In this document: piece by piece, positions 15,123 through 23,094 of the stretch
Layout: the number at the start of each line of letters is the position of its first letter
Position numbering within the stretch: position 1 is the stretch's first letter
Assembly (NCBI GenBank): GCA_028700795.1
Contig: JAQVRY010000008.1
Location: 1-27,826, forward strand
DNA: 27,826 bases
From: Tissierellia bacterium
GTDB taxonomy: Bacteria; Bacillota; Clostridia; Tissierellales; Sedimentibacteraceae
Reading direction: 5' to 3'
Notes under the pieces: model-generated
Databases searched by the model: none
What the model was told of the DNA's origin: nothing
The model's input: only the letters and a program-made list of their open reading frames with translations
Made by a program: the position numbers and the translations under genes

Positions 15123-16079
15123 ATGAAAATTGTAATTTTAGATGGTTATACGGAAAATCCCGGTGATTTAAGCTGGGAAGGCTTTGAAGAACTAGGTGAA
15201 CTGACAGTATATAATCGAACACCAATAGAAAAAACCATAGAGCGTATTGGAGATGCGGATATAGTCTTAGTCAATAAAGCTCCAATATCAAGGGAAACAT
15301 TAGAAGCATGTAAAAATGTTAAATACATAGGGGTTTTAGCAACAGGATATAATATTGTGGATATAGAAGCTGCTAAGGAAAGGGGAATTTCTGTTTCCAA
15401 TATTCCAACATATGGCACAGATGCCGTAGGTCAGTTTGCAATAGCACTTTTATTGGAGATTTGTCATCACATCGGACATCATGCTCAAGCTGTAAAGGAA
15501 GGTCGCTGGGAGCATAATGAAGATTGGTGTTTCTGGGATTATCCACTGATTGAGCTTTCCGGGAAAACTATAGGAATAATCGGATTAGGTCGTATTGGAA
15601 AAACAACCGGCAAAATAGCCAAGGCACTAGGTATGAAAGTAATAGCATTTGATGATTATCCTACTGATGAAGGCAGGGAAATTGCTGAATATGTAGACTT
15701 AGATAATCTTTTCAAACGCTCTGATGTTATATGTCTCCATTGCCCTTTATTCCCATCAACTCAAGGAATTATTAATAATGATTCAATTGCAAAGATGAAG
15801 GATGGAGTTATTATAATAAATAATTCAAGGGGTCAGTTAATAGTTGAACAGGACTTAGCAGATGCATTGAATTCAGGAAAGGTTTATGCAGCCGGAGTGG
15901 ATGTGGTATCTACAGAGCCGATAAAACCTGATAATCCTCTTCTTAGTGCAAAGAACTGCATTATAACTCCGCATATTTCTTGGGCTCCTAAGGAAAGCCG
16001 TCAGCGCCTAATGGATATTGCAGTCGATAATTTAAAAGCATTTTTAAGCGGTACTCCGATTAATATTGTAAACAAATAA
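15123..16079 (+). CDS. D-2-hydroxyacid dehydrogenase (NAD-dependent)
   Basis: The protein has 318 residues, the usual length. The Rossmann motif GIIGLGRIG covers 151-159 and the family catalytic residues are Arg236 (NNSRGQL), Glu265 (STEPI) and His284 (TPHISWAP). It resembles the glycerate dehydrogenase/hydroxypyruvate reductase branch and should interconvert a 2-oxo acid and a (usually D) 2-hydroxy acid in the cytoplasm. AGGAGG precedes ATG. It has its own promoter, but it heads an island that also encodes an Ldh2-family dehydrogenase, a DapA-type aldolase and a carboxylate transporter, so its substrate is likely an intermediate of that pathway. The (S)-sulfolactate dehydrogenase SlcC belongs to the same family, which is one possible parallel. 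Confidence 0.9.
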   Translation: MKIVILDGYTENPGDLSWEGFEELGELTVYNRTPIEKTIERIGDADIVLVNKAPISRETLEACKNVKYIGVLATGYNIVDIEAAKERGISVSNIPTYGTDAVGQFAIALLLEICHHIGHHAQAVKEGRWEHNEDWCFWDYPLIELSGKTIGIIGLGRIGKTTGKIAKALGMKVIAFDDYPTDEGREIAEYVDLDNLFKRSDVICLHCPLFPSTQGIINNDSIAKMKDGVIIINNSRGQLIVEQDLADALNSGKVYAAGVDVVSTEPIKPDNPLLSAKNCIITPHISWAPKESRQRLMDIAVDNLKAFLSGTPINIVNK

Positions 16080-16107
16080 AAAGCTATTGTTCACACATTC
16101 AATAATT

Positions 16108-16226
16108 AGGCGTCAGCCCTGTCATTCTGAACGCAAGTGAAGAATCTCATCTTTTAAAACATAGATTCTTCGTTGCACTCAGAATGACACTTCGTGTGTT
16201 ATTCATAGCAATGACAGGCTACGCCT
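16108..16226. repeat. Nested inverted-repeat intergenic element
   Basis: The inner arms are 16120-16147 (TGTCATTCTGAACGCAAGTG then AAGAATCT) and 16163-16189 (AGATTCTTCGTTGCACTCAG then AATGACA), nearly complementary over 27 bases. Outer arms add AGGCGT..CTGTCATT (16108-16125) and AATGACAGGCTACGCCT (16210-16226). Similar CATTCTGA..GAAGAATCT sequences are scattered in many bacterial genomes. Partial relatives lie at 2331-2353 and 14827-14853 in this window. Confidence 0.8.
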
Positions 16227-16237
16227 GAAGGTCTTCA

Positions 16238-16266
16238 TTGACAGGAGATTCAAAATACTGTAGTAT
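16238..16266 (+). promoter_or_regulatory. Sigma-A promoter of the DapA-family gene
   Basis: TTGACA (16238-16243), 17 bases, TAGTAT (16261-16266). It sits just downstream of the inverted-repeat element, about 55 bases before the ATG. Confidence 0.65.
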
Positions 16267-16320
16267 TCTTTGTATAACAATGCAAAGATATCACACTAAA
16301 TAAAAGAATAGGAGAAAAAA

Positions 16321-17217
16321 ATGGCATACTTTAAGATTAAGGGAGCAATACCTCCAATGATAACTCCTTTTAATGAAAATGGTGAGGTTGATTTTGAAAA
16401 ACATGTAAGAAATATTCAGGATTGGAATAACTATGATTTAGCCGGCTATCTCGTTCTTGGCTCTAACAGTGAAACAGTATATTTAACAGAAGATGAAAAG
16501 ATTAAGTTAGTAGAACTCACAGTAAAATATAGAAAGCCGGGTAAACTTGTTATTGCAGGAACAGGGATGGAATCAACAAGTGCCACTATTGATTTAACAA
16601 ATAAAGCGGCTGATTTAGGTGCTGACTGTGCACTGCTGGTTACTCCATTTTATTATGGCGGAAAAATGAATGATGAAGCTTTGATTAATTATTATACTGA
16701 TGTTGCTGATAATGTAAAAATTCCTATAATGATTTACAATGTGACTAAGTTTACTCATATAAACATTTCTGCTTATGCGGTAGGAGTGTTGTGCAAGCAT
16801 CCAAACATTATTGGGATGAAAGACAGTTCCGGCAATATTTCGCAACTGATAGATTTTAAAAAAGCCATCGAGAATGCTGAATTTAATTTGATGGTCGGTA
16901 CTGCATCTATTTGGTATCCTGCTCTAACATTAGGTATTGAGGCAGCAATTATGGCTCTTGCAAACTGCTGTCCGGGTGAATGCATCGATGTTCAAAAGGA
17001 ATTTGAAGCAGGTAATCTTGAAAAAGCAAGAGAAATTTATGAAAGAGTATTCCCTGTTAATACAGCAGTTACAGGAACCTTTGGAATTGCCGGTTTAAAA
17101 TATGCTTGCGACATATTAGGATTTAATGGCGGGTATGTCAGAAAACCTTTATTGCAGATAAAGGATGATGATAAGGTTAAATTGGAAGCAATCTTAAAAA
17201 ATGCAAATTTAATATAA
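16321..17217 (+). CDS. DapA-family aldolase, 4-hydroxy-2-oxoglutarate-aldolase-like
   Basis: The protein has 298 residues and is a class I pyruvate-type aldolase with a TIM barrel. The Schiff-base Lys167 lies in IIGMKDSSGN and the catalytic Tyr139 in MIYNVT. At the position where true dihydrodipicolinate synthases have GTTGE it has GSNSE (47-51), closer to the GSNGE of mitochondrial 4-hydroxy-2-oxoglutarate aldolase. It is therefore more likely a catabolic aldolase releasing pyruvate than a lysine-pathway enzyme, and the setting next to a carboxylate transporter and dehydrogenases agrees. The substrate is not known. AGGAG lies eight bases before ATG. A second DapA-family gene starts at 27713. 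Confidence 0.88.
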   Translation: MAYFKIKGAIPPMITPFNENGEVDFEKHVRNIQDWNNYDLAGYLVLGSNSETVYLTEDEKIKLVELTVKYRKPGKLVIAGTGMESTSATIDLTNKAADLGADCALLVTPFYYGGKMNDEALINYYTDVADNVKIPIMIYNVTKFTHINISAYAVGVLCKHPNIIGMKDSSGNISQLIDFKKAIENAEFNLMVGTASIWYPALTLGIEAAIMALANCCPGECIDVQKEFEAGNLEKAREIYERVFPVNTAVTGTFGIAGLKYACDILGFNGGYVRKPLLQIKDDDKVKLEAILKNANLI

Positions 17218-17223
17218 AAAATA

Positions 17224-17252
17224 ATTAGACTCTTGTAGAGTCTAATTTGTTC
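17224..17252 (+). terminator. Hairpin after the DapA-family gene
   Basis: ATTAGACTC (17224-17232) pairs perfectly with GAGTCTAAT (17238-17246) over a 5-base loop, then TTGTTCT. The T tail is broken, so it may be a partial terminator that lowers read-through into the regulator gene. Confidence 0.55.
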
Positions 17253-17279
17253 TGCAACTGAAGGAATATGAGGAATGAT

Positions 17280-19409
17280 ATGGAACAAAAAAAGAAAATT
17301 TGCTTTCTAAGTCATAACAAAAATACACAGGAATATGTAATAAATCAATTAACTACATACCTTGGTGAATACATAAACATCAAAGGAATTTCTTTGGAAG
17401 ATTTATCTGAAAACGAGAAAGCAAATGATGAAATTGATAATTTTGATTTGTATCTGACAACAAGTTTTAGTTTGTGCGAAAAGGTATTTGACAAGAAAAT
17501 CAGTGAGCAAAAGGTACTCTTGGCAGACAGAGCTTTTAATACAGAGAATATTGATAAGCTTTTTGATTTAGACAGCGGTACAAAAGCATTATTTGTAGGG
17601 AATACCGAGGAGACTGCAACAAGGGGTATAAATTTAGTAAGAAAAATTGGTATTGATTATATTGAATTAACACCTTACAGTCCCGGTAATAATTTGGATA
17701 TTGCGCCAGATATAATAACGGCAATAACCACAGGCTCACCTCACTTGATTCCGCAAAATATTAAAAAAATTATAGACCTGGGAGTTGTAGGACTGGATTT
17801 GTCCACATATGTAGAACTAATACGCAGATTAAAATTACCGATTGAATTAGTAAATAAAATTTCTCAAAATTATCTACGAGAAATTTATGACTTGTCTTTG
17901 AGAAGACAAATAGTAGTGCAGTCTAATTTTGATATGAAAAAGAAATTTGAAATGATTTTAGATACTGTCAGTGAAGCAATTATTTCAATTGACAGAAAGG
18001 GCTATATTACTTTAATTAATAATTGTGCCGGGGAGCTGCTTGGTGTAGATGGAGTCCAATTCATTGACAGACCTTTTAATGATTTGATTCCCAATGTTGA
18101 GATTAATGATATATTGAAAAATGAAGTTCATTTAGATAACAAAATTAAGAAAATAAAAGGAATGAATTGTGTAATAAACTCAGAATCAATTATTGATATA
18201 TCAAATAAATTTGCGGGCATAGTATTTTTATTAAAAGAGGTTGGTGAAGTACAAAAAATAGAAACCAAGATACGACGAGAACTAAAGGTTAAAGACCATA
18301 ATGCAAAATATAAGTTTCAGGACATTATTGGTGAATCAGATGAAGTTAATCATTTAATTCATCTTGCAAAGAAATTTGCCAAGACTGATTTTACGATATT
18401 GATTGAAGGGGAAAGTGGAACAGGTAAAGAATTGTTGACTCAGGCAATACATAATTACTCAAACAGGAATTTAAGTCCATTTGTAGCGATTAATCTTGCT
18501 GCGTTACCTGAAAATTTAGTTGAAAGCGAATTGTTTGGATATGAGGGAGGAGCATTTACAGGTGCCAAGAAAGAAGGTAAAAGAGGCTTGTTCGAGGAGG
18601 CGCATAATGGAACAATCCTTTTAGACGAAATCGGGGATGCTTCTCCGGAGGTGCAGAAAAAGTTATTGAGAGTGCTGGAAGAAAGTGAAGTAAGAAGAGT
18701 AGGAGGCAGCAATATAATTCCTGTAAATGTAAGAGTTATTGCTGCAACCAATAAGAACTTACTGGAGATGGTTGATAAGAAAGAATTCCGTTCGGATTTA
18801 TACTATAGACTATGTACCATTGTGTTATCTATACCGCCATTGAAGTCTAGAGGTAAAGATATATTAGAATTAGCATATTATTTTGGTTCAAGGTTCTTCA
18901 AAGGAGAAAGACGTATTGAACTATCTAATGAAGTAACCGATTTATTTCTCTCTTACAGCTGGCCGGGTAACATAAGGGAGCTTGAAAATGTTATTAATTA
19001 CTTGTGCACAATGCTAACTGACAATAATTATGTAACCATAGAATATTTGCCCTTATACATGCAGAAAATAAATCGAAGCGGCGTAAATAAGGATTTTATC
19101 AATCCTACTTCCAATAATGAAAACAAGCTGGAAATGATTAAACATAGTTTAGATAAGGCAGAACAATTGGAAATGGCAACAAAAATATTACAAGAAATTA
19201 ATATTGCATCTACAATTAATAAAGGAGTAGGAAGAATTTATCTACAGTCGCAGCTTAAGCAAAACGGAGTGAATTGCAACGATTACCAACTAAGAAAACT
19301 ATTAAATACATTAGATTCTATCGGATTAATAAAACAAGGCACAACAAGGCAAGGAAGTAAAATAACAGAACTGGGTATTGAGTTTTTAAAGTATGCCAGA
19401 ATTAACTAA
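17280..19409 (+). CDS. Sigma-54-dependent transcriptional activator with PAS sensor
   Basis: The protein has 709 residues from ATG 17280. The first 215 or so form an unassigned N-terminal sensor with a distant look of PrpR-type regions. A PAS-like domain follows at about 221-326. The AAA+ core has Walker A GESGTGKE (377-384), the sigma-54-contact loop GAFTGA (424-429) and Walker B LLDEIG (447-452), all intact. The C-terminus lacks an obvious Fis-type helix-turn-helix and looks more like a winged helix (QLRKLLNTLDSIGLIKQGTT). It should sense an island metabolite and activate the -24/-12 promoter at 19613. AGGA five bases before 17280 is better placed than the site for the in-frame ATG at 17268. 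Confidence 0.9.
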   Translation: MEQKKKICFLSHNKNTQEYVINQLTTYLGEYINIKGISLEDLSENEKANDEIDNFDLYLTTSFSLCEKVFDKKISEQKVLLADRAFNTENIDKLFDLDSGTKALFVGNTEETATRGINLVRKIGIDYIELTPYSPGNNLDIAPDIITAITTGSPHLIPQNIKKIIDLGVVGLDLSTYVELIRRLKLPIELVNKISQNYLREIYDLSLRRQIVVQSNFDMKKKFEMILDTVSEAIISIDRKGYITLINNCAGELLGVDGVQFIDRPFNDLIPNVEINDILKNEVHLDNKIKKIKGMNCVINSESIIDISNKFAGIVFLLKEVGEVQKIETKIRRELKVKDHNAKYKFQDIIGESDEVNHLIHLAKKFAKTDFTILIEGESGTGKELLTQAIHNYSNRNLSPFVAINLAALPENLVESELFGYEGGAFTGAKKEGKRGLFEEAHNGTILLDEIGDASPEVQKKLLRVLEESEVRRVGGSNIIPVNVRVIAATNKNLLEMVDKKEFRSDLYYRLCTIVLSIPPLKSRGKDILELAYYFGSRFFKGERRIELSNEVTDLFLSYSWPGNIRELENVINYLCTMLTDNNYVTIEYLPLYMQKINRSGVNKDFINPTSNNENKLEMIKHSLDKAEQLEMATKILQEINIASTINKGVGRIYLQSQLKQNGVNCNDYQLRKLLNTLDSIGLIKQGTTRQGSKITELGIEFLKYARIN

Positions 19410-19446
19410 GTAACATAAATATAACTTCAATTACTTATTTTTTTAG

Positions 19447-19471
19447 CTCAGCATTTATGCTGAGTTTTTTT
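19447..19471 (+). terminator. Intrinsic terminator of the sigma-54 activator gene
   Basis: CTCAGCA (19447-19453) pairs with TGCTGAG (19458-19464) over a 4-base loop, followed by seven T. It is a clean boundary between the regulator and the long operon it probably controls. Confidence 0.85.
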
Positions 19472-19612
19472 ATTATCAAATAACCATATTATTGAGAGTT
19501 TAATGGGTGAAAAGGGTCAATAATAGGTAGACAATTGAAATAATAATGAGAAAAAAACATTTGAGTGTAGTGTTATTAGGTTTAAATAGGATTTTTTTAC
19601 GCTAATATAATG

Positions 19613-19629
19613 TTGGCATGTGAATTGCA
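19613..19629 (+). promoter_or_regulatory. Sigma-54 (-24/-12) promoter of the ldh2-tct operon
   Basis: TTGGCATGTGAATTGCA has GG at 19615-19616 and GC at 19627-19628, separated by exactly ten bases. This matches the YTGGCACG-N4-TTGCW consensus except for T in place of C at position 19619. Transcription should begin near 19640, about 50 bases before the ATG at 19692. A matching activator is encoded immediately upstream. No obvious long upstream activator palindrome was seen; TCAAT/ATTGA at 19517-19538 is the best weak candidate. Confidence 0.85.
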
Positions 19630-19691
19630 ATAATATTGATGTAAATTATATTTATTCATAATCTAAAAAATTAAGTGTGTTGAGGTGAATA

Positions 19692-20744
19692 ATGGAAAAG
19701 AGAATTGAGTATAACAAATTGAATACTTATGTTAAAAATTTGTTAATGACTTCAGGAATTGAAGAAAGGGATGCCTTAATTGTATCGGATGTGCTTATAA
19801 GAGCAGAGTTGCAAGGAGTTTCATCCCACGGTTTAAGTCGATTAGAAATATATCTTCATCGAATGAGCAAAGGATTGATTAATAAGAAGCCTAATTTCAG
19901 AATAGATTTTAAGTTTCCTACACTTGGAATAATGGATGCTGACAATTCTCTGGGGCATCTGGCTGCGTATGAAGCAATGGCTGCAGCAGTAGAAAAAGCT
20001 AAAATATTTGGAATATCAATGGTAGGAGTAAAAAACAGCAATCATTTCGGCACAGCGTCATATTATACTGAAATGGCAGTAAAAGAAAACCTCGTAGGCT
20101 TTGTTATCTCCAATGGTCCGCCTGCAACACCTCCTTGGGGAGGGAAGGAAATGTATTTCGGTACAAACCCTCTTGCAGTAGGAATACCCGGTGGAGAAAG
20201 AGGTCCTATAATGGTAGATATGGCAACAAGTGTAGTAGCCAGAGGGAAAATAATAAAAGCTGCCAAGGAAGGTAAAGAGATAGAACAGGGATGGGCATTG
20301 GATGAAGAAGGAAATCCTACGACAAACCCTGATAAGGCCCTCAAGGGCTGCCTCCTGCCTATGGGTGGTCATAAAGGCTCAGCCATAACAATGCTCATAG
20401 AATTAATGGCAGGTTTATTAACAGGAGCAGGATATGGAAAACAAGTTGCTTGGCAATATGATGAAAATTCAGGCAAAGGAAATGTGGGACATATATTCTG
20501 TGCCATTAATCCAGAAGGCTTTATGGAAATTGATAAGACAAGGAATAAAATGGATGAATTTTATGATGAAATAAAGGAGATGCCAAAAGCACAAGGATTT
20601 GACTCAATTAGATTGCCGGGTGAAGGTAGAAGAAAGAATATGGATGATAATATAAAGAAAGGACTCAAACTTGATGACATTTTATATAAAAGTTTAGTGG
20701 AGCTGGGAAACAAACTAAATGTTAAGATGCCCGAAACACTATAA
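19692..20744 (+). CDS. Ldh2-family (malate/lactate dehydrogenase-like) oxidoreductase
   Basis: The protein has 350 residues, normal for this NAD(P)-dependent family, which is unrelated to classical Rossmann lactate dehydrogenases. Signature positions are GVSSHGLSR with His46 and Arg50, NSNHFGTASYY with the catalytic His118, the FGTNPLAVGIP and VDMATS nucleotide-binding stretches, and GGHKGSAI. Members act on malate, sulfolactate, ureidoglycolate, diketogulonate or cyclic imino acids, so the substrate is open. GAGGTG precedes ATG. It is the first gene after the sigma-54 promoter and 20 bases ahead of the ferredoxin-domain gene. Together with the D-2-hydroxyacid dehydrogenase it could handle both enantiomers of one hydroxy acid. 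Confidence 0.92.
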   Translation: MEKRIEYNKLNTYVKNLLMTSGIEERDALIVSDVLIRAELQGVSSHGLSRLEIYLHRMSKGLINKKPNFRIDFKFPTLGIMDADNSLGHLAAYEAMAAAVEKAKIFGISMVGVKNSNHFGTASYYTEMAVKENLVGFVISNGPPATPPWGGKEMYFGTNPLAVGIPGGERGPIMVDMATSVVARGKIIKAAKEGKEIEQGWALDEEGNPTTNPDKALKGCLLPMGGHKGSAITMLIELMAGLLTGAGYGKQVAWQYDENSGKGNVGHIFCAINPEGFMEIDKTRNKMDEFYDEIKEMPKAQGFDSIRLPGEGRRKNMDDNIKKGLKLDDILYKSLVELGNKLNVKMPETL

Positions 20745-20764
20745 GTTTGAGGAGGTGACTCTAA

Positions 20765-21493
20765 ATGAAGGTTAACAAAGATAAGTGTATAGGATGTGGT
20801 ATTTGTGTGCCATACTGTCCAGCTTTTGCCATCAGCATAGCAAATGGCAAAGCTCAAATCGATGAAGAATTATGTTTTGAATGCGGTAATTGCGCAAGAC
20901 CTAGAGTTGTACGATGCCCAACTAAAGCTTTTGAGCAGTCAGAAGGTGTTGCAGTGATACCAAGAAGGATACGAAGATTTTTTAGTGACCCAACTGTTGC
21001 TGATGCTGTAACAAAGGTACCGGGCAGGGGTACTGAAGAATCCAAGACAAATGATGTAACAGGTAAAGTTTTAAGAGGAGAATTTGGAATAGGAATTGAA
21101 GTGGGAAGGCCATGTCGTGGTACTACTATACATCAAGTTGAAAAGATAACAATGGCTTTAGCAGAACTAAATGTTGAGTTTGAAGATTGCAACCCGGTTT
21201 ATCATTTGATGGAAGACCCAAAAAAGGGTACATTTCCGGAAGAGATAAAGGATGAAAGAATGGTTTCTTGCATTATCGAGTTTGCTGCAAAAGAGGAAAT
21301 GTTAGAGCCTGTTATGAATGTAATAAAGAGGGTAGCGGATGAATTAGATACGGTATTTTCATTAGATTTTATTTACAGATTTGATGAAGACGGCAATATT
21401 CCAATAATTCAAAAGCTAAATGATATGGGAATATTAGTTAGAAAAAATGCTAAGGTTAACCTGGGAATGGGAAGACCATTAGTTGTTGATTAA
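20765..21493 (+). CDS. Two-cluster ferredoxin-domain protein with unknown C-terminal domain (copy A)
   Basis: The protein has 242 residues. The N-terminal 55 form a 2x[4Fe-4S] ferredoxin-like domain: Cys8, 11, 14, 18 with standard spacing, and Cys37, 40, 43, 51, where seven residues instead of three separate the last two. The following 185 residues match nothing I recognise. They hold conserved stretches such as RRFFSDPT, KVPGRGTEE, KTNDVTG, MALAELN, LDTVFSLD and the end NLGMGRPL. There is no signal peptide, so it is cytoplasmic. AGGAGGTGA precedes ATG. The Cys-rich partner gene follows directly. Copy B at 26331 has the same length with no gaps and about 53 percent identity. An electron-transfer or Fe-S-dependent enzyme subunit is a fair guess, not an assignment. 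Confidence 0.85.
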   Translation: MKVNKDKCIGCGICVPYCPAFAISIANGKAQIDEELCFECGNCARPRVVRCPTKAFEQSEGVAVIPRRIRRFFSDPTVADAVTKVPGRGTEESKTNDVTGKVLRGEFGIGIEVGRPCRGTTIHQVEKITMALAELNVEFEDCNPVYHLMEDPKKGTFPEEIKDERMVSCIIEFAAKEEMLEPVMNVIKRVADELDTVFSLDFIYRFDEDGNIPIIQKLNDMGILVRKNAKVNLGMGRPLVVD

Positions 21494-21506
21494 GGAGGAG
21501 AAAGAT

Positions 21507-22133
21507 TTGACGCATTCACTTCACAGGAGAGGTTCTGAAGAGAGCCTGCAAAATGACTATATTATATTGGTTACCTCGGCATATGGTTACAACCATGAAG
21601 GTGCCAGGGACAAACTATTAAAAGTGCTGGATGTAGTTTTTGAGGCTGAACCGGACAACTTAGGTTCAAATGAAACAGGAACTATTTACTCAGGAGTTAC
21701 CATAGAAGAAATAAAAGAGAATTTGACAGATGTTCCAAGAGTAAGATGCTGCTTTGCATCTAAGGAAAAAATGTTTAAAGTAATTAAAAAAATTCATGAA
21801 ATGGATCTGGGATTATCTGTAGTAATAAGTGGTTTAATTGATAATGTTATTGATATGGCAAATGAATTGGATATAAAACCGCATACTGTAAATTTATCAC
21901 TGGAGGTTTGGGGTAATGTAGAGACTTTACCACCTGAGGATGTTTTGGAGGTGGTTACAATGTGTGGGCATGGATTAGTAGCATCCGGATTAGTTGAGAA
22001 ATATATAGAGGATGTGACCAAAGGCAAGATATCACCAAGAAAGGCAGCTGAGAAAGTAGCACATCCATGTGTATGCGGATTCTTTAATCCTGATAGAGCT
22101 GAAAAGATTTTTGCCAAATATGCTCAAAAATAA
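21507..22133 (+). CDS. Cys-rich protein of unknown function, partner of the ferredoxin-domain protein (copy A)
   Basis: I do not recognise this family. It has 208 residues when started at TTG 21507, which AAGGAGGAG precedes at normal distance. That start reproduces exactly the N-terminus and length of copy B, which uses ATG. A longer frame from TTG 21483 overlaps the previous gene and is unlikely. Blocks conserved with copy B are HSLHRRGS at the start, ETGTIY, RVRCCF (Cys81, 82), IKPH, TMCGHG (Cys153, His155) and PCVCG-x-FN-x-x-RAEK (Cys188, 190). The five invariant Cys and one His look like metal or Fe-S ligands or redox-active residues. It lies 13 bases after the ferredoxin-domain gene, and both occur again as a pair at 26331-27689. 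Confidence 0.8.
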   Translation: MTHSLHRRGSEESLQNDYIILVTSAYGYNHEGARDKLLKVLDVVFEAEPDNLGSNETGTIYSGVTIEEIKENLTDVPRVRCCFASKEKMFKVIKKIHEMDLGLSVVISGLIDNVIDMANELDIKPHTVNLSLEVWGNVETLPPEDVLEVVTMCGHGLVASGLVEKYIEDVTKGKISPRKAAEKVAHPCVCGFFNPDRAEKIFAKYAQK

Positions 22134-22165
22134 ATAATCCGGGCAACAAAAATGGAGGTATAAGT

Positions 22166-23032
22166 ATGCAAATTGGTTTTATCGGTTATGGAGAAGCTGC
22201 GTTTGAAATGTCTAAGGGGTTAAAAGAAGAAGGATTGAAAGAAATATTAGCTTTTGACATTATGCATGAACATGAAATTTTTGGAGATTTGATAAGAAAA
22301 AGATCACAAGAAGCTAAAGTTAAGCTTGTATATTCAGCCAAAGATGTAATAGATAACTCCCAAATTGTAATAGTTGCCGTGCCGGGTAGTAAAGCACTGG
22401 CAACATCAAAACAGTTATATGAATATTTAAACGATGAAATTATTTACGTGGATATTTCTGCAGCAACTGTAAAAGTAAAAAAAGATATTTGGGATACAAT
22501 AAAAAGTAATACAAAAAGGTTTGTGGATGCTGCTATGCTGGGGCCATTGCCTATGTATCAGCACAAAGTACCCATTGCAGCCAGTGGAACCGGAACTGAT
22601 GAATTTATGGAAATGATGCTGCCCTATGGAATGAAGATAGAAAAGGTAAGTGAGACTGCAGGTGATGCCACTGCTATAAAATTAATCAGATCCATTTTCA
22701 CAAAAGGTTTATCTTCATTGTTGCTTGAGATAATTGAAATTTCATCAAAAACAGGAGTTACTGATAGAGTAATACAATCAATATCCAGTACAGTCGATGA
22801 TGTTTCCTTCGAGTATACCATTAACAGGTTACTGACAAGCGGAGCAATCCATGCTGAGAGAAGAGCTCATGAGCTGACAGGGTCAATTGAAATGATGAAT
22901 GAATACAACATTGAGCCAATAATGTCTGAAGCAGCAAAAATTAAGTTGGAATGGTTAGCAGAGAAAAGATTAAATGAGGTATTTAAGGGTAAGACACCTA
23001 ATAGCTTTAAAGAGTTTACCCAATATCTATAA
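22166..23032 (+). CDS. NAD(P)-dependent 6PGDH-like oxidoreductase with DUF1932-type C-terminus
   Basis: The protein has 288 residues. The N-terminal Rossmann fold starts with IGFIGYGEAA (3-12), as in 6-phosphogluconate/3-hydroxyisobutyrate dehydrogenases. The C-terminal all-helical half, with ATAIKLIRSIFTKGLSSLL, contains the family Lys in IKLIRSI and resembles the DUF1932 domain. These enzymes normally oxidise a beta-hydroxy acid, though many members have no assigned substrate. GGAGGT precedes ATG. It is placed between the Cys-rich protein and the transporter genes, so it most likely works on the imported compound or a product of it. Confidence 0.82.
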   Translation: MQIGFIGYGEAAFEMSKGLKEEGLKEILAFDIMHEHEIFGDLIRKRSQEAKVKLVYSAKDVIDNSQIVIVAVPGSKALATSKQLYEYLNDEIIYVDISAATVKVKKDIWDTIKSNTKRFVDAAMLGPLPMYQHKVPIAASGTGTDEFMEMMLPYGMKIEKVSETAGDATAIKLIRSIFTKGLSSLLLEIIEISSKTGVTDRVIQSISSTVDDVSFEYTINRLLTSGAIHAERRAHELTGSIEMMNEYNIEPIMSEAAKIKLEWLAEKRLNEVFKGKTPNSFKEFTQYL

Positions 23033-23094
23033 GGTTGTAGAATAGAAAAATTAAAAGTTTGTTTTATTCTTACATTGAAAGGGGAAAATAAAAG

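Noticed and set aside
20058..20372. Two overlapping minus-strand frames inside the Ldh2 gene
   Set aside because: Shadows of a conserved coding region with no ribosome sites and implausible residue composition.
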